Positions 1 to 11,454 of a DNA stretch of 64,000 bases are shown one piece after another. The stretch is from the NCBI RefSeq assembly GCF_030463535.1, contig NC_132878.1, positions 91,347,507 through 91,411,506 of the forward strand, given 5' to 3'. Made by a program: the position numbers and the translations under genes. The stretch comes from Salminus brasiliensis (lineage: Eukaryota > Chordata > Actinopteri > Characiformes > Bryconidae). Positions within the stretch are counted from its first letter, which is position 1. The number at the start of each line of letters is the position of its first letter. The notes under the pieces are model-generated. The model did not search any database, had not been told where the DNA came from, and saw nothing but the letters and a program-made list of their open reading frames with translations.

Positions 1-160
1 ATCACAGGTTGTGAGTAATTAATGTGATTGTGCTGCAATAATGCAGGGCTGTAATAACACAATTAAATGAGCCATTACATTCGACATCACACCCTTAATC
101 CTTATTTACAATCTGTACAGTCTGACAGGTTGGATTTAGGAGGGCTGTATCAGAGGACTA
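1..160 (-). repeat. Edge fragment of block C, inverted copy
   Basis: Read on the minus strand, this stretch matches 25490-25650 and 51410-51545, including the paired motifs around a tgctgcaataatgcagg core. It is the outer end of a third, inverted and older copy of the large duplicated block C. The match stops near 157, where the tail of a LINE begins. It has no coding content. Confidence 0.75.
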
Positions 161-1300
161 TCTCAGAATCAGAATCTGTTTATTTCACCAAGTATGTTAC
201 ACATACAAGGAATTTGTCTTGGTGAGAGCAACACGTATGACAAGTAACAAAAACACAGAACACAGATTATTTACAGTATTAATCTAAAGGAAAATTACAC
301 TAAACAATAAATAGGGTAGGGGATAAATTAAAAAGTAAAAAGTACTAAAGGTAATAAAGAGCTGATATTTACAGAGAGAGAACATCTGTACAGTGTGCAA
401 ATAGTCATAGTGCAAATAGGCAGAGTGCAAAATAGCTGTTCAGTCCGGTTTGGTACAGTTCAGTTGTATGTTTTGAGGTTTACAGTGGGAGGTGTTCACT
501 GTGGTTGAGGAGCACTACAGCTTTGGGGAAGAAGCTGTTAGCATGACGTGTTGTGCTGGTTTTGATGGACCGCAGTCTTCTACCATAGGGGAGTGTCTGG
601 AAGAGGAGGTGTCCAGGATGTGAGGGGTCAGATGTAATCTTGCCAGCCCGCTTCCTCACCCTGCTAGTGTACATCTGCTGAAGTGATGGCAGGTTACATC
701 CAATGATCCTCTCTGCTGTCCTGATGATGCGCTGGAGTTTGGCTCTTTCTTGTAAGGTGGAGAAACCAAACCAGATAGTTATGGAGGCTGTGAGAATGGA
801 CTCGTGTCATGATCGCTGTGTAGAACTGGATCATCAGGGTCTGTGGCAGGTTGAATTTCTTGAGCTGTCTCAAGAAGAACATTCGTTGTTGAGCTTTCTT
901 GATGATAGAGATGGTGTTTTTCTCCTATTTCAAGTCTCTGGAGATGGTGGTGCCCAGGAACTTGAGTGAATCCACCATGGATACTGCAATGTTGTTGATG
1001 TGGAGGGGGGGGTGGATTGCGTCGGAAGTCCACCACCATCTCTACAGTCTTTTCTGTGTTTAGCCGCAGGTGGTTGTTGCTGCACCTGGACACCAGCTGC
1101 TCAATTCCCTTTCTGTAGGCAGACTCATCACCGTTGGCTATGAGGCCCACCAGAGTGGAGTCATCTGCAAATTTCAGGATCTTTACAGCTGGATCTTTGA
1201 AGACACAGTCATCAGTGTAGAGGCTGAAGAGAAGGGGTGAAAGAACACAACACTGTGGGACTCCAGTACTGAGTGTCCGGAGGTCTGAAGTGTGCTTCCC
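161..1300 (-). mobile_element. CR1/L2-like LINE, 3' half, broken
   Basis: This is a non-LTR retrotransposon fragment on the minus strand. Frames around 480-674, 694-882 and 779-1150 give the end of a reverse transcriptase and the typical C-terminal region of fish LINEs: a KFADDSTLVGLI-type catalytic core near 1135-1170, then VDFRR, then FLRQLKKFNLPQ, and at the end RRLRSIKTSTTRH..NSFFPKAVVLLN. The pieces lie in different frames, so it is dead. The 3' end is at the low coordinates, with a short (CAGAAT)-type tail at 167-180. The 5' end is truncated near 1300. The clade assignment (CR1/L2-like) is from memory of related elements. Confidence 0.85.
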
Positions 1301-1380
1301 CAGCCACCCTTTTTTTTATCTTATTTTTTACCCAAATTGGACCACCAATTACCCAACCTGTACATTCTCTCCCAACCCAA

Positions 1381-1522
1381 TCACCATCTACCCACCCTGG
1401 AGAGGCCAGGGCTCCGCCTGCTGATGGCTAGCAGCATGACCTTGCCATTCTCTGATCCTGGCCAAGCAGCAAACCTCTGATCATTGCTACAGCGCCTTAG
1501 TCTGCTGGACCACCTGTAGCCC
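1381..1522 (+). repeat. Dispersed repeat shared with 5735-5858
   Basis: It shares the phrases ctacccaccct, atggctagcagca and ccttagtctgctggacca with 5735-5858. I do not recognise the family. It is non-coding; a short frame on each strand is a by-product. Confidence 0.6.
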
Positions 1523-1689
1523 ATCTGTACCTTTCTGTATATATGAGTATGTCTACTCAGGCTACATATGGATATGTAGTATTCATACCTGCACAAGTAC
1601 AGAATTCTACATCTCTCATCTCTCTGCCTCTGCTCTTAATTACTTGTAGTACTTTATTCTATGTATTGTTTCATGTACTTTTCTCTCCT

Positions 1690-1735
1690 CCGTTTACATG
1701 TCATACTTGTGTTGCTCTCACCAAGTAAAATTCCA
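1690..1735 (+). mobile_element. Short LINE 3'-end scrap, opposite orientation
   Basis: The phrase tgttgctctcaccaag is the reverse complement of part of the LINE 3' end at 213-245 and 63925-63945. This is a second, tiny piece of the same LINE family lying head-to-head with the one at 161-1300. Confidence 0.6.
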
Positions 1736-2039
1736 CCAGGTCACCAGGTGTACTACAGAAGTAAACTCAACCGACATCTGATAGGTCTTTTGAAGAAAAA
1801 GCCCTGGTTAAACTGGTCAAGTTGGTTGATCAGCTAAGCCCTGACCAGCAGGTATGTTTTTCTTTGAGTTTGATGGTTTAGATAAATGACCGTAGAACAT
1901 GGACAGTGCATCATCTCTCAAAAGCCACTGAAAAAGCTCAGAAACACTGTAGGTCTAGCGCCTCTACTGGCTGGTTGCAGTATGTTGAGTAGCTCTGCCC
2001 ATCCCCATATGTTTTAATAAGAAATAGACCATTCCTATT

Positions 2040-2345
2040 ATTTCTCATGACTTTCTACAGTCACTGGTTTAGATGATCTATCAGCATTACCAAGCTAGTC
2101 ATAACATAAGCCTTAGGTGCCTATGACCCACGTTTGGTAGGTACTGACCATTGTATACCACAAAAAACCCACAAGACCTGCCTGCTGTTTTGGAGATATT
2201 CTGACTCAGTTATCTAGCAATCAGAGATTGGTTCTTGTTAATGTGACTCAGATTCTTGTGCTTGTCCATTTGTCCTGCTTCTAACACCCATCACCTTCAA
2301 GAACGTTTGGTTCACCTGCTGCCTAAAGATTCCACTGTAGATGAA
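2040..2345 (-). mobile_element. Tc1-like transposon remnant (N-terminal part)
   Basis: On the minus strand this is the start of a Tc1-like transposase gene, with a MARRLGQ..SKTA-like helix-turn-helix coding region now broken by stops. The plus strand reads as in 21360-21620 inverted. It is the part of the inverted block C copy that corresponds to 21360-21620. Confidence 0.75.
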
Positions 2346-2398
2346 AATATATTTAATAGAATTCAGGCTTTCCCCTTCACGTGTAAGTGGTACTAATG

Positions 2399-2712
2399 TT
2401 ATGACTGATCAGTAATCTGTGATTCATAATTTTGATTCTCTGATTCTATCTTTACTTCGAATCTTTGAGAGCCAACAGAACTGTTTCCGACAGGGAGACC
2501 ACCAAGCATTAGGAAACCAATAGAATTCCAATAGAGAATAAAGTCATGTAGGATTTTCGCAATCCTATATACTTTCAGTGGAAAAACTGAAAATCCTATA
2601 GGAATTTTTTGACCAGGGCAACCTTGTATGACCAAGCTTATTGACCAGCATGACCACCAGTATGACCATCTTGTTGACAAACTTGGTCAAGCTGATCATG
2701 GTGGTTGGTGTG
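2399..2712. other. No gene; simple-sequence-rich spacer
   Basis: No recognisable gene or element. It contains an imperfect repetition of short gaccag/gaccatc motifs at about 2625-2700. The 93-codon minus-strand frame here has no family resemblance and is taken as chance. Confidence 0.5.
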
Positions 2713-2713
2713 G

Positions 2714-2895
2714 CGCAACAGGTAACACCACTACCTGCCAGTGAGCTACCACACCATGTAGAAGACTGGGGTTCGATTCCTGGTCTGGGTGACTATGCTG
2801 CACTACACCAATAAGAGTCCTTGGGCAAGACTCCTAACACTACAATGGCCCACCAGTTGCTCTGGATAAGAGCATTAGATAAATGCCGTAAATCA
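2714..2895 (+). mobile_element. tRNA-derived SINE (diverged)
   Basis: A Pol III B-box-like ggttcgattcc lies at 2770-2780, followed by a region like the body of fish SINEs and ending in ttgctctggataagagcatt, the conserved tail also seen at 4900-4930. It has no function as a tRNA. Confidence 0.75.
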
Positions 2896-2899
2896 TGCT

Positions 2900-3490
2900 G
2901 GTCAAACAGCCACCAAACTTTGATGCAAATACACCCTGGACAAGAGATGACCAGCTTTTTAACCACCTTAACCATCCATAAACCTAAACATTAAGTCCAG
3001 CTCAGACCCTCTGAACCCAGCTACCAGTGGATGCTGGTCTTGGTATGGATTTTTCAGAAATCCTTCATCCCTCTGATTTGTTATTTACACATTAATTACA
3101 TTTTCTACACATTTAATTGCTTTTCCCGTAGTATCCAGGACTTTATCACCCATCACCTAATTCCTATATTAATATATTATATATTAAAATCCCACCTTCT
3201 CAAACCTCAGTATTTTTATATTTAGCTCCAAGCTCTTCTCTCCAATCTCACTGTGTGAAATATATCTCCATACCTGACTTCAAGCAGGTGAAACACTTTT
3301 GTTTTTGTCATGGGCGGGTTTTGCTGATGCAGCTTACAACCACAACGCAGCGCTGTAGTATGAACATAATAATAATGTGGATCAGAACCACAGGGTGGCG
3401 CTGTAGTGCCAAATAAATGCAGGGTGTTTCAGCTTCTGTACCTCTTCTACAGAGTCTGGACTATCTGCCATGTCAACTACAGGCCTGACA
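2900..3490 (-). repeat. Inverted, diverged copy of part of block C
   Basis: Read on the minus strand this matches 20690-21340 and 47960-48460 in order. The shared parts include the tgctgatgcagcttacaacc region, the 'cagggtgtttcagcttctgt' region and the grouped phrases around accagcttt/aaccacctta. Together with 1-160 and 2040-2345 it forms an inverted partial block C lacking about 3.9 kb of its middle. Confidence 0.75.
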
Positions 3491-4545
3491 CAATTTTGAG
3501 TGGAACATTCAATTACTATGTATTCACTATGTAACACAGTCATGGAAAAAACTTCTTTAAAATGATAAAACTCTGTATTGTTATTTAAATGTAATATTAC
3601 CAAATCTACACACAATCCTCCAAAATCAATCTAAAGAAACTCTCAATAAATCATTAATTCTTATATTTTTAACACATTTCTGTGCAATATAGAGAACTAT
3701 TTAGAGTGTAAGAAATGTTTGCAATTGTGTTAGCCATTTATCAAGAACATTATTTTGAATAGATTATCTTTTATTCAGAAGTTATAGTCAAAACTATAAC
3801 AAAAAACACTAGAAAACAATAAAAGTGTACTTTTTAAATTATTACTAAATTGTCAACATCCATATTCGTGAAATAAGACAGCAGATACAATCTGACAAAA
3901 TAAGCACTCTAACAACAGTGTATAGTTCAAAAACATGAATGATTTTTATTAGAATTATATACACTTCTCATTCAATGAATACTTTCTAAACAACAGCATA
4001 TTAACATAGACACAGTACCATTACATACAACCATTCAAGCTGTATATGTTCTTGCAAATAACTACAATATAGTTCAGCACTATTGAATAACAATGAACAA
4101 TGCATCACTCCATAAAAAAACAAACACTACAAAATATTTAACAGACAATGCACAACTGATAATTACCTCAAAGTACCTCCTTCCAATAGACAATTCATAC
4201 TGAACTTTGACCTGTGAAGAGAAAGAGAAACAAAGAACATAGACCCAAACACAGGGTTTGAGGAAGGTGGAGAGGAGCTGACAGTAGAAAACAGAAGTCT
4301 TATGTAGGTGTAACTGCAAAACCCTTCTCCTTCGCTAGAATGCAAAGACTGAAGACAGTTTCGATTGCCAACTAAACAAACTCTTCTACCTTGGCACTCA
4401 GGAGCCAAACATGCAATCTGTAGCAAAGCCAGCAAATATTATCTTATTATAATATAATCTATAATCTTATTATTGCTCCATCTGAGGAATGTGGAACAAT
4501 GAGGAAGAGGTCAAATTCTGTGTGACAGATTTTCCTAAAGTTTAT
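3491..4545. other. No gene; AT-rich DNA
   Basis: I see no gene, RNA or recognisable element here. The DNA is AT-rich with frequent stops on both strands. The short minus-strand frames at 4080-4435 overlap each other and show no family features. Confidence 0.5.
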
Positions 4546-4945
4546 CTGGCTGTAGCCAGTTTATTCAGCCATGTGACTCCACTGCTCCGCTGCATTCTCT
4601 TCACTGGCTTCCTGTAGCTGCTGCCCACATCAGATTCAAAACCCTGACACTGGCCTACAAAGCCAAGAATGGACCAGCCAGCCCCTCCGTACTTGATGGC
4701 AATGGTCAAAAGCCGATCCGCACCTAGAGCCCTTCGAGCTTCAAGCTTCTGAGAGTACTTGGGCGAAAAGCAGAGTACTATTGTCACCTTATTGTCTTGT
4801 GTTTAGTAATGTCTAAAGCATAGAGGTATCTTTGAACTATTAGTCTATTCTAACTAGCTGAGGTTTTTCTTGGGTAAATAGCAAAGAACTGTTGTAAGTC
4901 GCTCTGGATAAGAGCGTCTGCTAAATGCCGCAAATGTAAATGCTG
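4546..4945 (+). mobile_element. LINE 3' end with conserved SINE/LINE tail
   Basis: The frame around 4600-4680 reads LHWLPVA..IRFKTLTLAYKAKNGPA, a signature of the C-terminal region of several fish LINEs. It ends in the gctctggataagagcg tail at 4900-4920, the same tail as the SINE at 2714-2895. Frameshifts and deletions make it inactive. Confidence 0.75.
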
Positions 4946-5250
4946 CTAAACTAAACCTATAACTTAATGCTGCATTAGATGCCAATCCTGAAACACAATG
5001 AAACTATTAACGACGGCTATTTCCACAAAGTGGAAGAAAAGTGTTTTCCACCACTTTTGAGTTTACTGAAGCAGACTGTATGTGTTGTATAACATTTGAT
5101 CAGATCTGTCGACACAGTCCTTTACTATGGCTGGTTGACGGACTTCTTTTCTGTCCTACATGGCATCATTCTTTACCATCCTAAAAATCTCTGATGAATC
5201 ATTGGCATTGTGGAAATTAGAGAGGCACCTGTATGCTGACAAAGTTTGAT
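4946..5250. other. No gene seen
   Basis: Spacer between two mobile elements. No conserved motif recognised. Confidence 0.5.
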
Positions 5251-5251
5251 A

Positions 5252-5476
5252 TAGGGCTGGGTGATATAGTAAAATACAACATCATGATATTTAAAGACTT
5301 TTTTTGCGATATGATGTTTTGCGAATGATATTTATAACGAAATATGTCACTTTATTCAATTGAACCAGTCTAATTACACTAGTTAGTAATAAAACCTGCA
5401 GCTGATCAGTGTTTATTAAGCGCTATTTACTAATTTATCACAATACAATAAAATATCATCATATTGCCCAGCTCTA
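5252..5476. mobile_element. MITE-like element with terminal inverted repeats
   Basis: It begins tagggctgggtgatatag and ends with the complementary atattgcccagctcta, with AT-rich, partly palindromic DNA between. Length is about 225 bp with no coding capacity. This matches the general type of abundant non-autonomous DNA transposons in teleosts. The superfamily is not determined. Confidence 0.75.
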
Positions 5477-5734
5477 GTTTGATGCCGTGTTTTAGTGCCT
5501 TTCAAATATCCCTTGCAATACATTAGATTATTAGATTAAATCTGACAGAAATATTTTATAGATAAAGGTAATATTTCACTGATACAAGTAAGAATTAACA
5601 CAAATAGTGTTAGACAGTATTGAAGTTAAACAAATATGTTATAACTGATTTCAAGAATTATATAGCTACATCTAATCTTATTTACATACAATTAATCTAA
5701 CTTACTGGAGATTGTTAGGCACCTTGTTCCAACC
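5477..5734. other. No gene; AT-rich spacer
   Basis: AT-rich DNA with no element or gene that I recognise. Confidence 0.5.
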
Positions 5735-5858
5735 CCATCTACCCACCCTAGAGAGAGCAAGGCCAGTTGCGCTTTCTTGGAGCCCCAGGCCAATGGCTAG
5801 CAGCAATCCTCTGATTACAGTGTGAGCTCCTTAGTCTGCTGGACCACCTGGGGCCCCA
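5735..5858 (+). repeat. Dispersed repeat, second copy of 1381-1522
   Basis: Same phrases and order as 1381-1522, including ccaatggctagcagc and ttagtctgctggaccacc. Family unknown. Confidence 0.6.
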
Positions 5859-6364
5859 AGCAGAAATTAAATTAATAATACTAATTTTTAAATATGACAT
5901 TTTATTGAATTATCTTTAACTTGGTGAGCTGTACACCACCATAACCACAAACACTAGCCACCAACCACTTAACAAATTCAAGGCAACTTTGAGAATATGC
6001 TGATTGCTCTATGTTTCTGTATGTGGTTTCTTTCCACTTTATCTCAGGTGGAGAAACATGGCAGAGGATGTATGTATGTATGTAAAACCAATTACTGTAC
6101 TAAGTGCTACTGCACTACTGTAAATATTAGTAGTAAGGTAAATTAGCATTAATATAAATAAATGTATGATGGGAAATGCAGAATACAGCAGATTAGTGAG
6201 TAAGGCTGGGTGGCTGGGTGTTCAGGTAAACAGCATAAGTAAAATGCTGATAGAGCTGATAGAAATATATAACTGGACAAATATGATGAGCCAAACATTA
6301 AGACCAGTCATACATAATGTGAGTTACATTGATTATCTTTTATTAACAACAGTACATGTCAAGG

Positions 6365-6865
6365 TCTGGGATGTACACTATATGGGTATTGGGGCATTGC
6401 TTAATCATTGAATTCAGGTGTTTTATTCAGTTCCATTAATACAGGTGTATAAAATCAAGCCCCTAGCCGTGCAGTCTGCCTTTCTTCCACACATCAGTGA
6501 AAGAATGGGAGGTTCAGAAGAGCTCACTGAACTCCAGCGTGGTTCTGTATGTAATAGGAGACACCGCTGCACCAACAACAAGTCAGCTGGTGAAATTTCC
6601 TCCCTCCTAGATCAGCTGTGAGTGGTATTATTATTGAACAGTGGAAGAGTGAACAGCTCACAGAGAGCAGCTCAGCCACAGAGTGTCTGTCAGACCAGTT
6701 ACAGAGCGGGGTCAGGGCCGAGTGCTGAGCTCAGAGCATAGTGTAGAAAAGTCCATACTGATGTCTATGGATTTAGAATGGGATGTCATATAAGCTATTT
6801 TTGGTGCAATGTGTAAGTGTACCAATATTTTTGCTTTACTTTCACAATACTTTTGTCCAATACGT
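6365..6865 (+). mobile_element. Internally deleted Tc1-like transposon
   Basis: The left part has the familiar leader caggtgtataaaatcaagc, then a frame RMGGSEELTELQRGSV like the first residues of a fish Tc1-like transposase with its helix-turn-helix (KSAGEISSLL). The catalytic DDE region is absent. The right end resumes near 6765 with 'gatttagaatgggatgtcat', a phrase that lies just beyond the stop codon in full elements. It is therefore a non-autonomous deletion derivative. Confidence 0.75.
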
Positions 6866-6894
6866 TTGTATGTTAGGAACTGAACAGATTTTCA

Positions 6895-7245
6895 GTTTCT
6901 CATAGATTAGACCAGATTAGATGCAGGAGAGCTGCTCACATGTGATGACCTGGGTGACTTTGAGAAGGCCTCTGTTGTTATGAATAGGCTACTGGGTCAG
7001 AGCATCCCCAAGATAGTAAGACTTGTGGTGTGTTCCTAGTCAGCTGTCAGAGTCTGTTATTGTCTGTTATTGAAGTGAGAGAGCACTAAATGATATTCCA
7101 TCTGGGCGGTACCAAGAGGAGGGTTACTGGAGCACAAGAAAAGAAATGTTTAATGAGAGTTTGGGACACACAGAGCAGCACCACATACTGCAGACCAGTC
7201 AGTGTGCCCATGCTAACGCCTGTCCACCATCAAAAGATTGTACAT
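6895..7245 (+). mobile_element. Tc1-like transposon remnant
   Basis: The phrases gactttgagaaggcc and agaccagtcagtgtgcccatg, followed by tgtccacc, correspond to the middle of another fish Tc1-like transposase family (the one at 10813-11310). It is strongly diverged, with no frame longer than 68 codons. Confidence 0.55.
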
Positions 7246-8690
7246 TAGGCACCCAAGTATTGGGTCTGGATCTTGGAGCAATAGGAGAAGGTGGCCTGGT
7301 TCTGTTTCCTTCTTTGATGGCTGCATACATGTGCACTATTTACCTGTGCTAGATCTTAGCAATATTTTTGCTTCCTGGTCTGACAGTAGTAAAATAACTC
7401 TCCACTGAATCAGTCAAGCTGCTGTTGTCCAGCTGCATGCTATGTCTGGTCATCAGAATTTAAATGAATGCTTACATGGGGTCGGTTTCTGATTGGTGCT
7501 TGGAAACATGTCGCAGGAATCCATGGAAACGGGTCATTCCTCTGTGGCTTGGCATGGGGAGGTGTATGTGCAGTACCCAGTTTCACTTAAGGAGCAAATA
7601 TAGTCAGTGATTTCTGATAGGATATTCAGAAAGCCTTTAAAACTGTTATTATTTTATTAATAATAATACTGTATACTCTGTTGGTCACCGTATCCACCGA
7701 TGCTTCACTGTAAATAGGTATTTCCAGGGAAAAGGGGGATTGGCCCTATAGAGCAGCTCTGTGTTCTCTCAGACTGTCAGTTTGCCAGTGAGAACTGCTG
7801 ACACATTAAAGGCAGCATCCCAGATCATCCATAATTCTGAGAAACAGGTGTTAGTAAGCAGACTGAGGCGGTAGATCGGCTACAGACATGGGATAAGAGA
7901 AGTAATGCATATCTGAACCACTGGAAAATGGGACCTCTAGGTAAACGATGCTGTGATCAGACCTGTACCAGCAATACCAGCTGTAATTTAATGGCGGTCT
8001 TTGCTTATTTACATTGTTTAAGCAATGAAATCAGAACGTTTGGTAGTTGTTTATCCCACAACTGAACGGATTTTACATTTTACAGAGAGATATTTTACAA
8101 AGCTGAAGCTGATGTATATGTATGTAATTTACAACAACCTTATTCGAGGCTTTTAAATGAGAAAATCTGATATAATGAGTTTACTGATATAATGAGTTTA
8201 CTCTTTGACTTTCCTCTCTGAAAAAGTCCTGCAGTCCTTCCTGACCTCTAGAGAGTCATAACAGTGAGATCAGCATCAGGGGTGGGCGTTCAGAGCTGGA
8301 AGCCAGCTCAAATGCTTTGTGTTAGCCTGTTTATGTCCAGTATCTAAATTTAGCATGATAAAAATGAAATGCAAGAACTTGCTCTGAACGGCATGCATTA
8401 GATTAGTTTTAGATTACACATAATTATTAGCTTATTTTTTACTGTACACAGATCAGTACTGTACATTTGGTCAGGTGTTAAAGCCTGGAAGCTGTCCAGA
8501 GCACCGATTTCTGCTCCTCCTTGGTTCTAAAGACCTCTAGTGAGGTCTGATGCAGGTGTGGAAGCATTCCGCTTCTGACGCCACGTGTATGGTTGTGTGA
8601 TGACTGCTGAAAGTGCTGTTTTCCTTTTTATCCAAGGAACACAAGGAAAAGCAATAAATGGGTAAATCAAGGTCCTACTATTTTGCAAAA
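7246..8690. other. No gene recognised
   Basis: About 1.4 kb with no frame above background, no splice-site-flanked exon that I would defend and no recognisable repeat. At 8700-8800 there is a weak resemblance to the end of a hAT-type element (tctgggtcctgg-like phrase), too poor to call. Confidence 0.5.
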
Positions 8691-8834
8691 ATGTGTGCAG
8701 AAAAGTAATGTTTGAAATTGAGCAATCGATTCAAAATCGATGCAAACCAGTGATTGTGAGCCCCTCCGCCAAACGAACCCTGGTCCTGGGTACAGACCCA
8801 TGTATTCGGGACAAGTGTGAAAACATCCTAGGTA

Positions 8835-10268
8835 ATAAATACCCACCTTTTAGTCACCCCACAGTTTGTATTTGGGACGAGGGTGAAAACACACTAAGGG
8901 ATAAACTTCAACTAGTCCTAAATTGCTACTACTACTAAACTAAAACTAGAAGATTTGACCATATCAGCTCAGTTCTATCAACACTGCATTGGCTGCCACA
9001 TGTAACGTAATGTGTGGCTCCCAAAATTCCTCTATTAACAGTAACTGCAAGATCTTATTACATATTATGAACCATCAAGATTACTTAGATCTCAATGTTC
9101 TGGGTTTTTAGTAGTTCTGAAAATTCAGAAAACCTCAGCAGGGGGAAGAGCCTTTTCTTATAAAGCCCCCCAACTCTGAAATAACCTTCCAGATAATGTT
9201 CGGGACTCATCTGCGTCAGACCAGCTGCCTGCTACTAGTCCAACAAGTAGGCCCTGTCCCCACCACCACCCATGCCAGACCAGCGGCACACCCTCCTACC
9301 ACTGCTACCTGTTTAATGACCATGTTAAAACCTAAATGAAAACCTAAATGACTCTTAATGGACTCTGCCACTATTAATATCACCACTATTAACTCTCATT
9401 ACTCTGACCATCACTGCCATGACTATATTAAGTTCTACAGTACTACACCATCATTATTATATTATGATTATGATTAGGGCAGATCAACAGTATAGATGGT
9501 TTGGTAACTTTTATCAATAATTTATTAATAGTTCTCGGCAGAGAAGTTCCCCTAGTGAGTCTTGGGTCTTGAGTCTTGGGTCCCCCTTGTGAGTCTTGGT
9601 TCCTCCCAAGGTTTCTTCCTCCAGCTCTGACGAGTTTTTCCTTGCTTTTACCACCTTTGGCTTTCTCATAGGTTTTTATGTCTTCTTATGTTGTTGATTT
9701 CCTAATGGAAATCACTTTCCATATGGAAAGTGAATAAAAACTAAAGTAATTAAGTGCTATACAAAATGGAGGCAAGCTGCACAGGAAAGACTACAGCAAG
9801 AAAAAAAGGTTCCTCGTTACCCTTTTAGGTCACTTTGGCTTCTTTGATTGCTCCATTACAACGCTTCAGCATATAAGAAGACTATATACTAACACTCTTC
9901 CCGGAGCAGATGATCTCAGTTCTCCTCTTCACACTGGTCCAGGAACTCTTGCATCTTGGTCTGAATATCAATGACCCTTTGGGCCCATTTCTCCTTGACC
10001 TGATCCTCGTCGTCCTCAGTGACGGAACCATCAGTGCTATGAGGCCGATATGGAACAGGTGGGCCAGGTAAGAGCACCTAGCCTCCATCGTCTTCCTGTT
10101 CATTTTGCCGTGCTCCAGGTAAACCTCAAGGAGAGGTTGTTGTTGATTTCTTGTCTTTTTACTAATTACTGATTGTGTAAAGTGGTAAAGCTGCTTTGTG
10201 AAAAGCAGTTGTAAAAAGTGCAATACAAATAAATTTTGATTGATTGATAAATACCCACATTTTAGTCA
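8835..10268 (+). mobile_element. LINE 3' part with long target-site duplication
   Basis: Non-LTR retrotransposon fragment, plus strand. A frame near 9150-9210 reads SYKAPQLWNNLPDNVRDS (with substitutions), a fish LINE C-terminal signature. The 3' UTR has the ggttcctcccaaggtttctt phrase at 9599-9618 and ends at 10225-10246 in aataaattttgattgattga, a TGAT-type tail. A 22-bp sequence with one mismatch flanks it at 8835-8856 and 10247-10268, consistent with a target-site duplication. A rapunzel gene fragment was inserted into it later (9702-10137). Confidence 0.75.
9702..10137 (-). pseudogene. 5'-truncated rapunzel-like pseudogene fragment
   Basis: Positions 9721-10136 match 12027-12449, the last third of the neighbouring rapunzel-like gene plus its 3' flank. 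On the minus strand the coding part begins at LLEVYLEH, runs through EARCSYLAHLFHIGLIAL, loses about 13 bp (frameshift) where the parent has IGYSSI, and continues in another frame to DQVKEKWA and the same stop. There is no start and no 5' two-thirds. The insert is flanked by a 13-bp direct repeat (tgttgttgatttc at 9689-9701 and 10138-10150) inside a LINE 3' UTR. It is a dead gene fragment; no poly(A) tract is visible. Confidence 0.9.
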
Positions 10269-10812
10269 TTTCATTTGGTTAATTTAAATAATGTTTCAGG
10301 CAAATTCCAACCGGAAATCTTTGGCTTTTTTTAAGGATCAATAAAGTACTTCTATAACAGTTAATGTGATCTATTTTTTTGAAGTAGTTTCAGCTAAGCA
10401 CCACTGTAAAATATAACAGTGTACTTTACTACAATTCTCTAAGCAGGTTCACTTATTTTTAGGACAAACTAATGTTTATTTAGACAAACAAACAAATAAA
10501 TAAATAAATTGAATTATTTATATTATAAATAATAAATAATAGTGTTCATAAAAACAGTGTCAGATTGAAATTAACTGGAATTAATTTGTTGACTAGGTAG
10601 GAAACAAGGTTCCCAAATTATCAAATTAAACTCAATTTGTTAAAGTCTATGTATCTTATACTCTTTATACAAAAGAGATTTGAACGTGGTGCTTACAATT
10701 AAACAGATTACATTTTTGTCCCCTGGAGTTAAATATGAAATAAAAAATATATACAATTTAGCTTAAGGATACAGCAGTGATCCAACTTTCCTATTTTGTT
10801 GCATTCTATTTA
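10269..10812. other. No gene; AT-rich spacer
   Basis: AT-rich sequence, including an aaataaataaataaat-type run near 10490. No gene or element recognised. Confidence 0.5.
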
Positions 10813-11310
10813 CAATGATCAGCCATAATATTAAAACCACCTGCATAATATTGTGTACCCCCCTGAGCCAAAACAGCTCTGACCTGTTAAGGCATGGGCT
10901 CCACAAAACCTCTAAAGGTTTCTCTTAGCAGCAGATCCTTTAAGTCTGTTAAGTTCTGAGGTGGGGCCTTCATGAGCAGCAGTGGACCCTAGGTGTCCAT
11001 GTCACCGGTTCACTGGTTGTCCTTTCTTGGAGCACATTTAGTAGGTACTGACCACTGCATACTGGGAACACCCCACAATATCTACCTGATGTTTTGGAGA
11101 TGTTTTGACCCAGTCATCTAGCCGTCACAGTTTGGTTCTTGTCAAAGTGGCTCAGATTCTAATGTTTGCCCATTTGTCCTGCTTTATCACCTTCAAGAAC
11201 TGACTGTTCACTTGCTGCCTAAAACATATCCTAACCACGTGCCATTGGAACAACACTACCAATGTTATTAATTTCACCCTTTTTAATATTTATGGCTGAT
11301 TGGTGCACAT
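10813..11310 (-). mobile_element. Tc1-like non-autonomous element
   Basis: The left end is gatcagccataatattaaaa and the right end has the matching inverted motif ttaatatttatggctgat (11283-11300). The plus strand shows the reverse complement of a Tc1-like transposase N-terminal region at 11030-11220 (tgacccagtcatctagccgt). The DDE part is missing, so it is a deletion derivative of about 500 bp. The same parental family left the remnants at 2040-2345, 21355-21625 and 48490-48745. Confidence 0.8.
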
Positions 11311-11454
11311 TTAAACTCTTGTGTGCCTCAGTCCTGCTTATAAATAAGAAGTCACAATTCATTTTGAATGAACTCTGGAGCCATTAGTTAAACAAGGTGT
11401 AGTTAATGGCAGTTCAAGCTTTTTGGATGAGAGGAGAATGGCTCCATCTTTTCA
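11311..11454. other. Spacer, nothing recognised
   Basis: Short spacer between two retro/transposon fragments. Confidence 0.4.

Noticed and set aside
5252-5476. Possible structured RNA gene (strong inverted repeat)
   Set aside because: The complementary ends and AT-rich centre fit a MITE, a type common in fish genomes; no promoter-like elements seen.
8692-8940. 81-codon plus-strand frame
   Set aside because: No family features; part of it lies inside the LINE target duplication.
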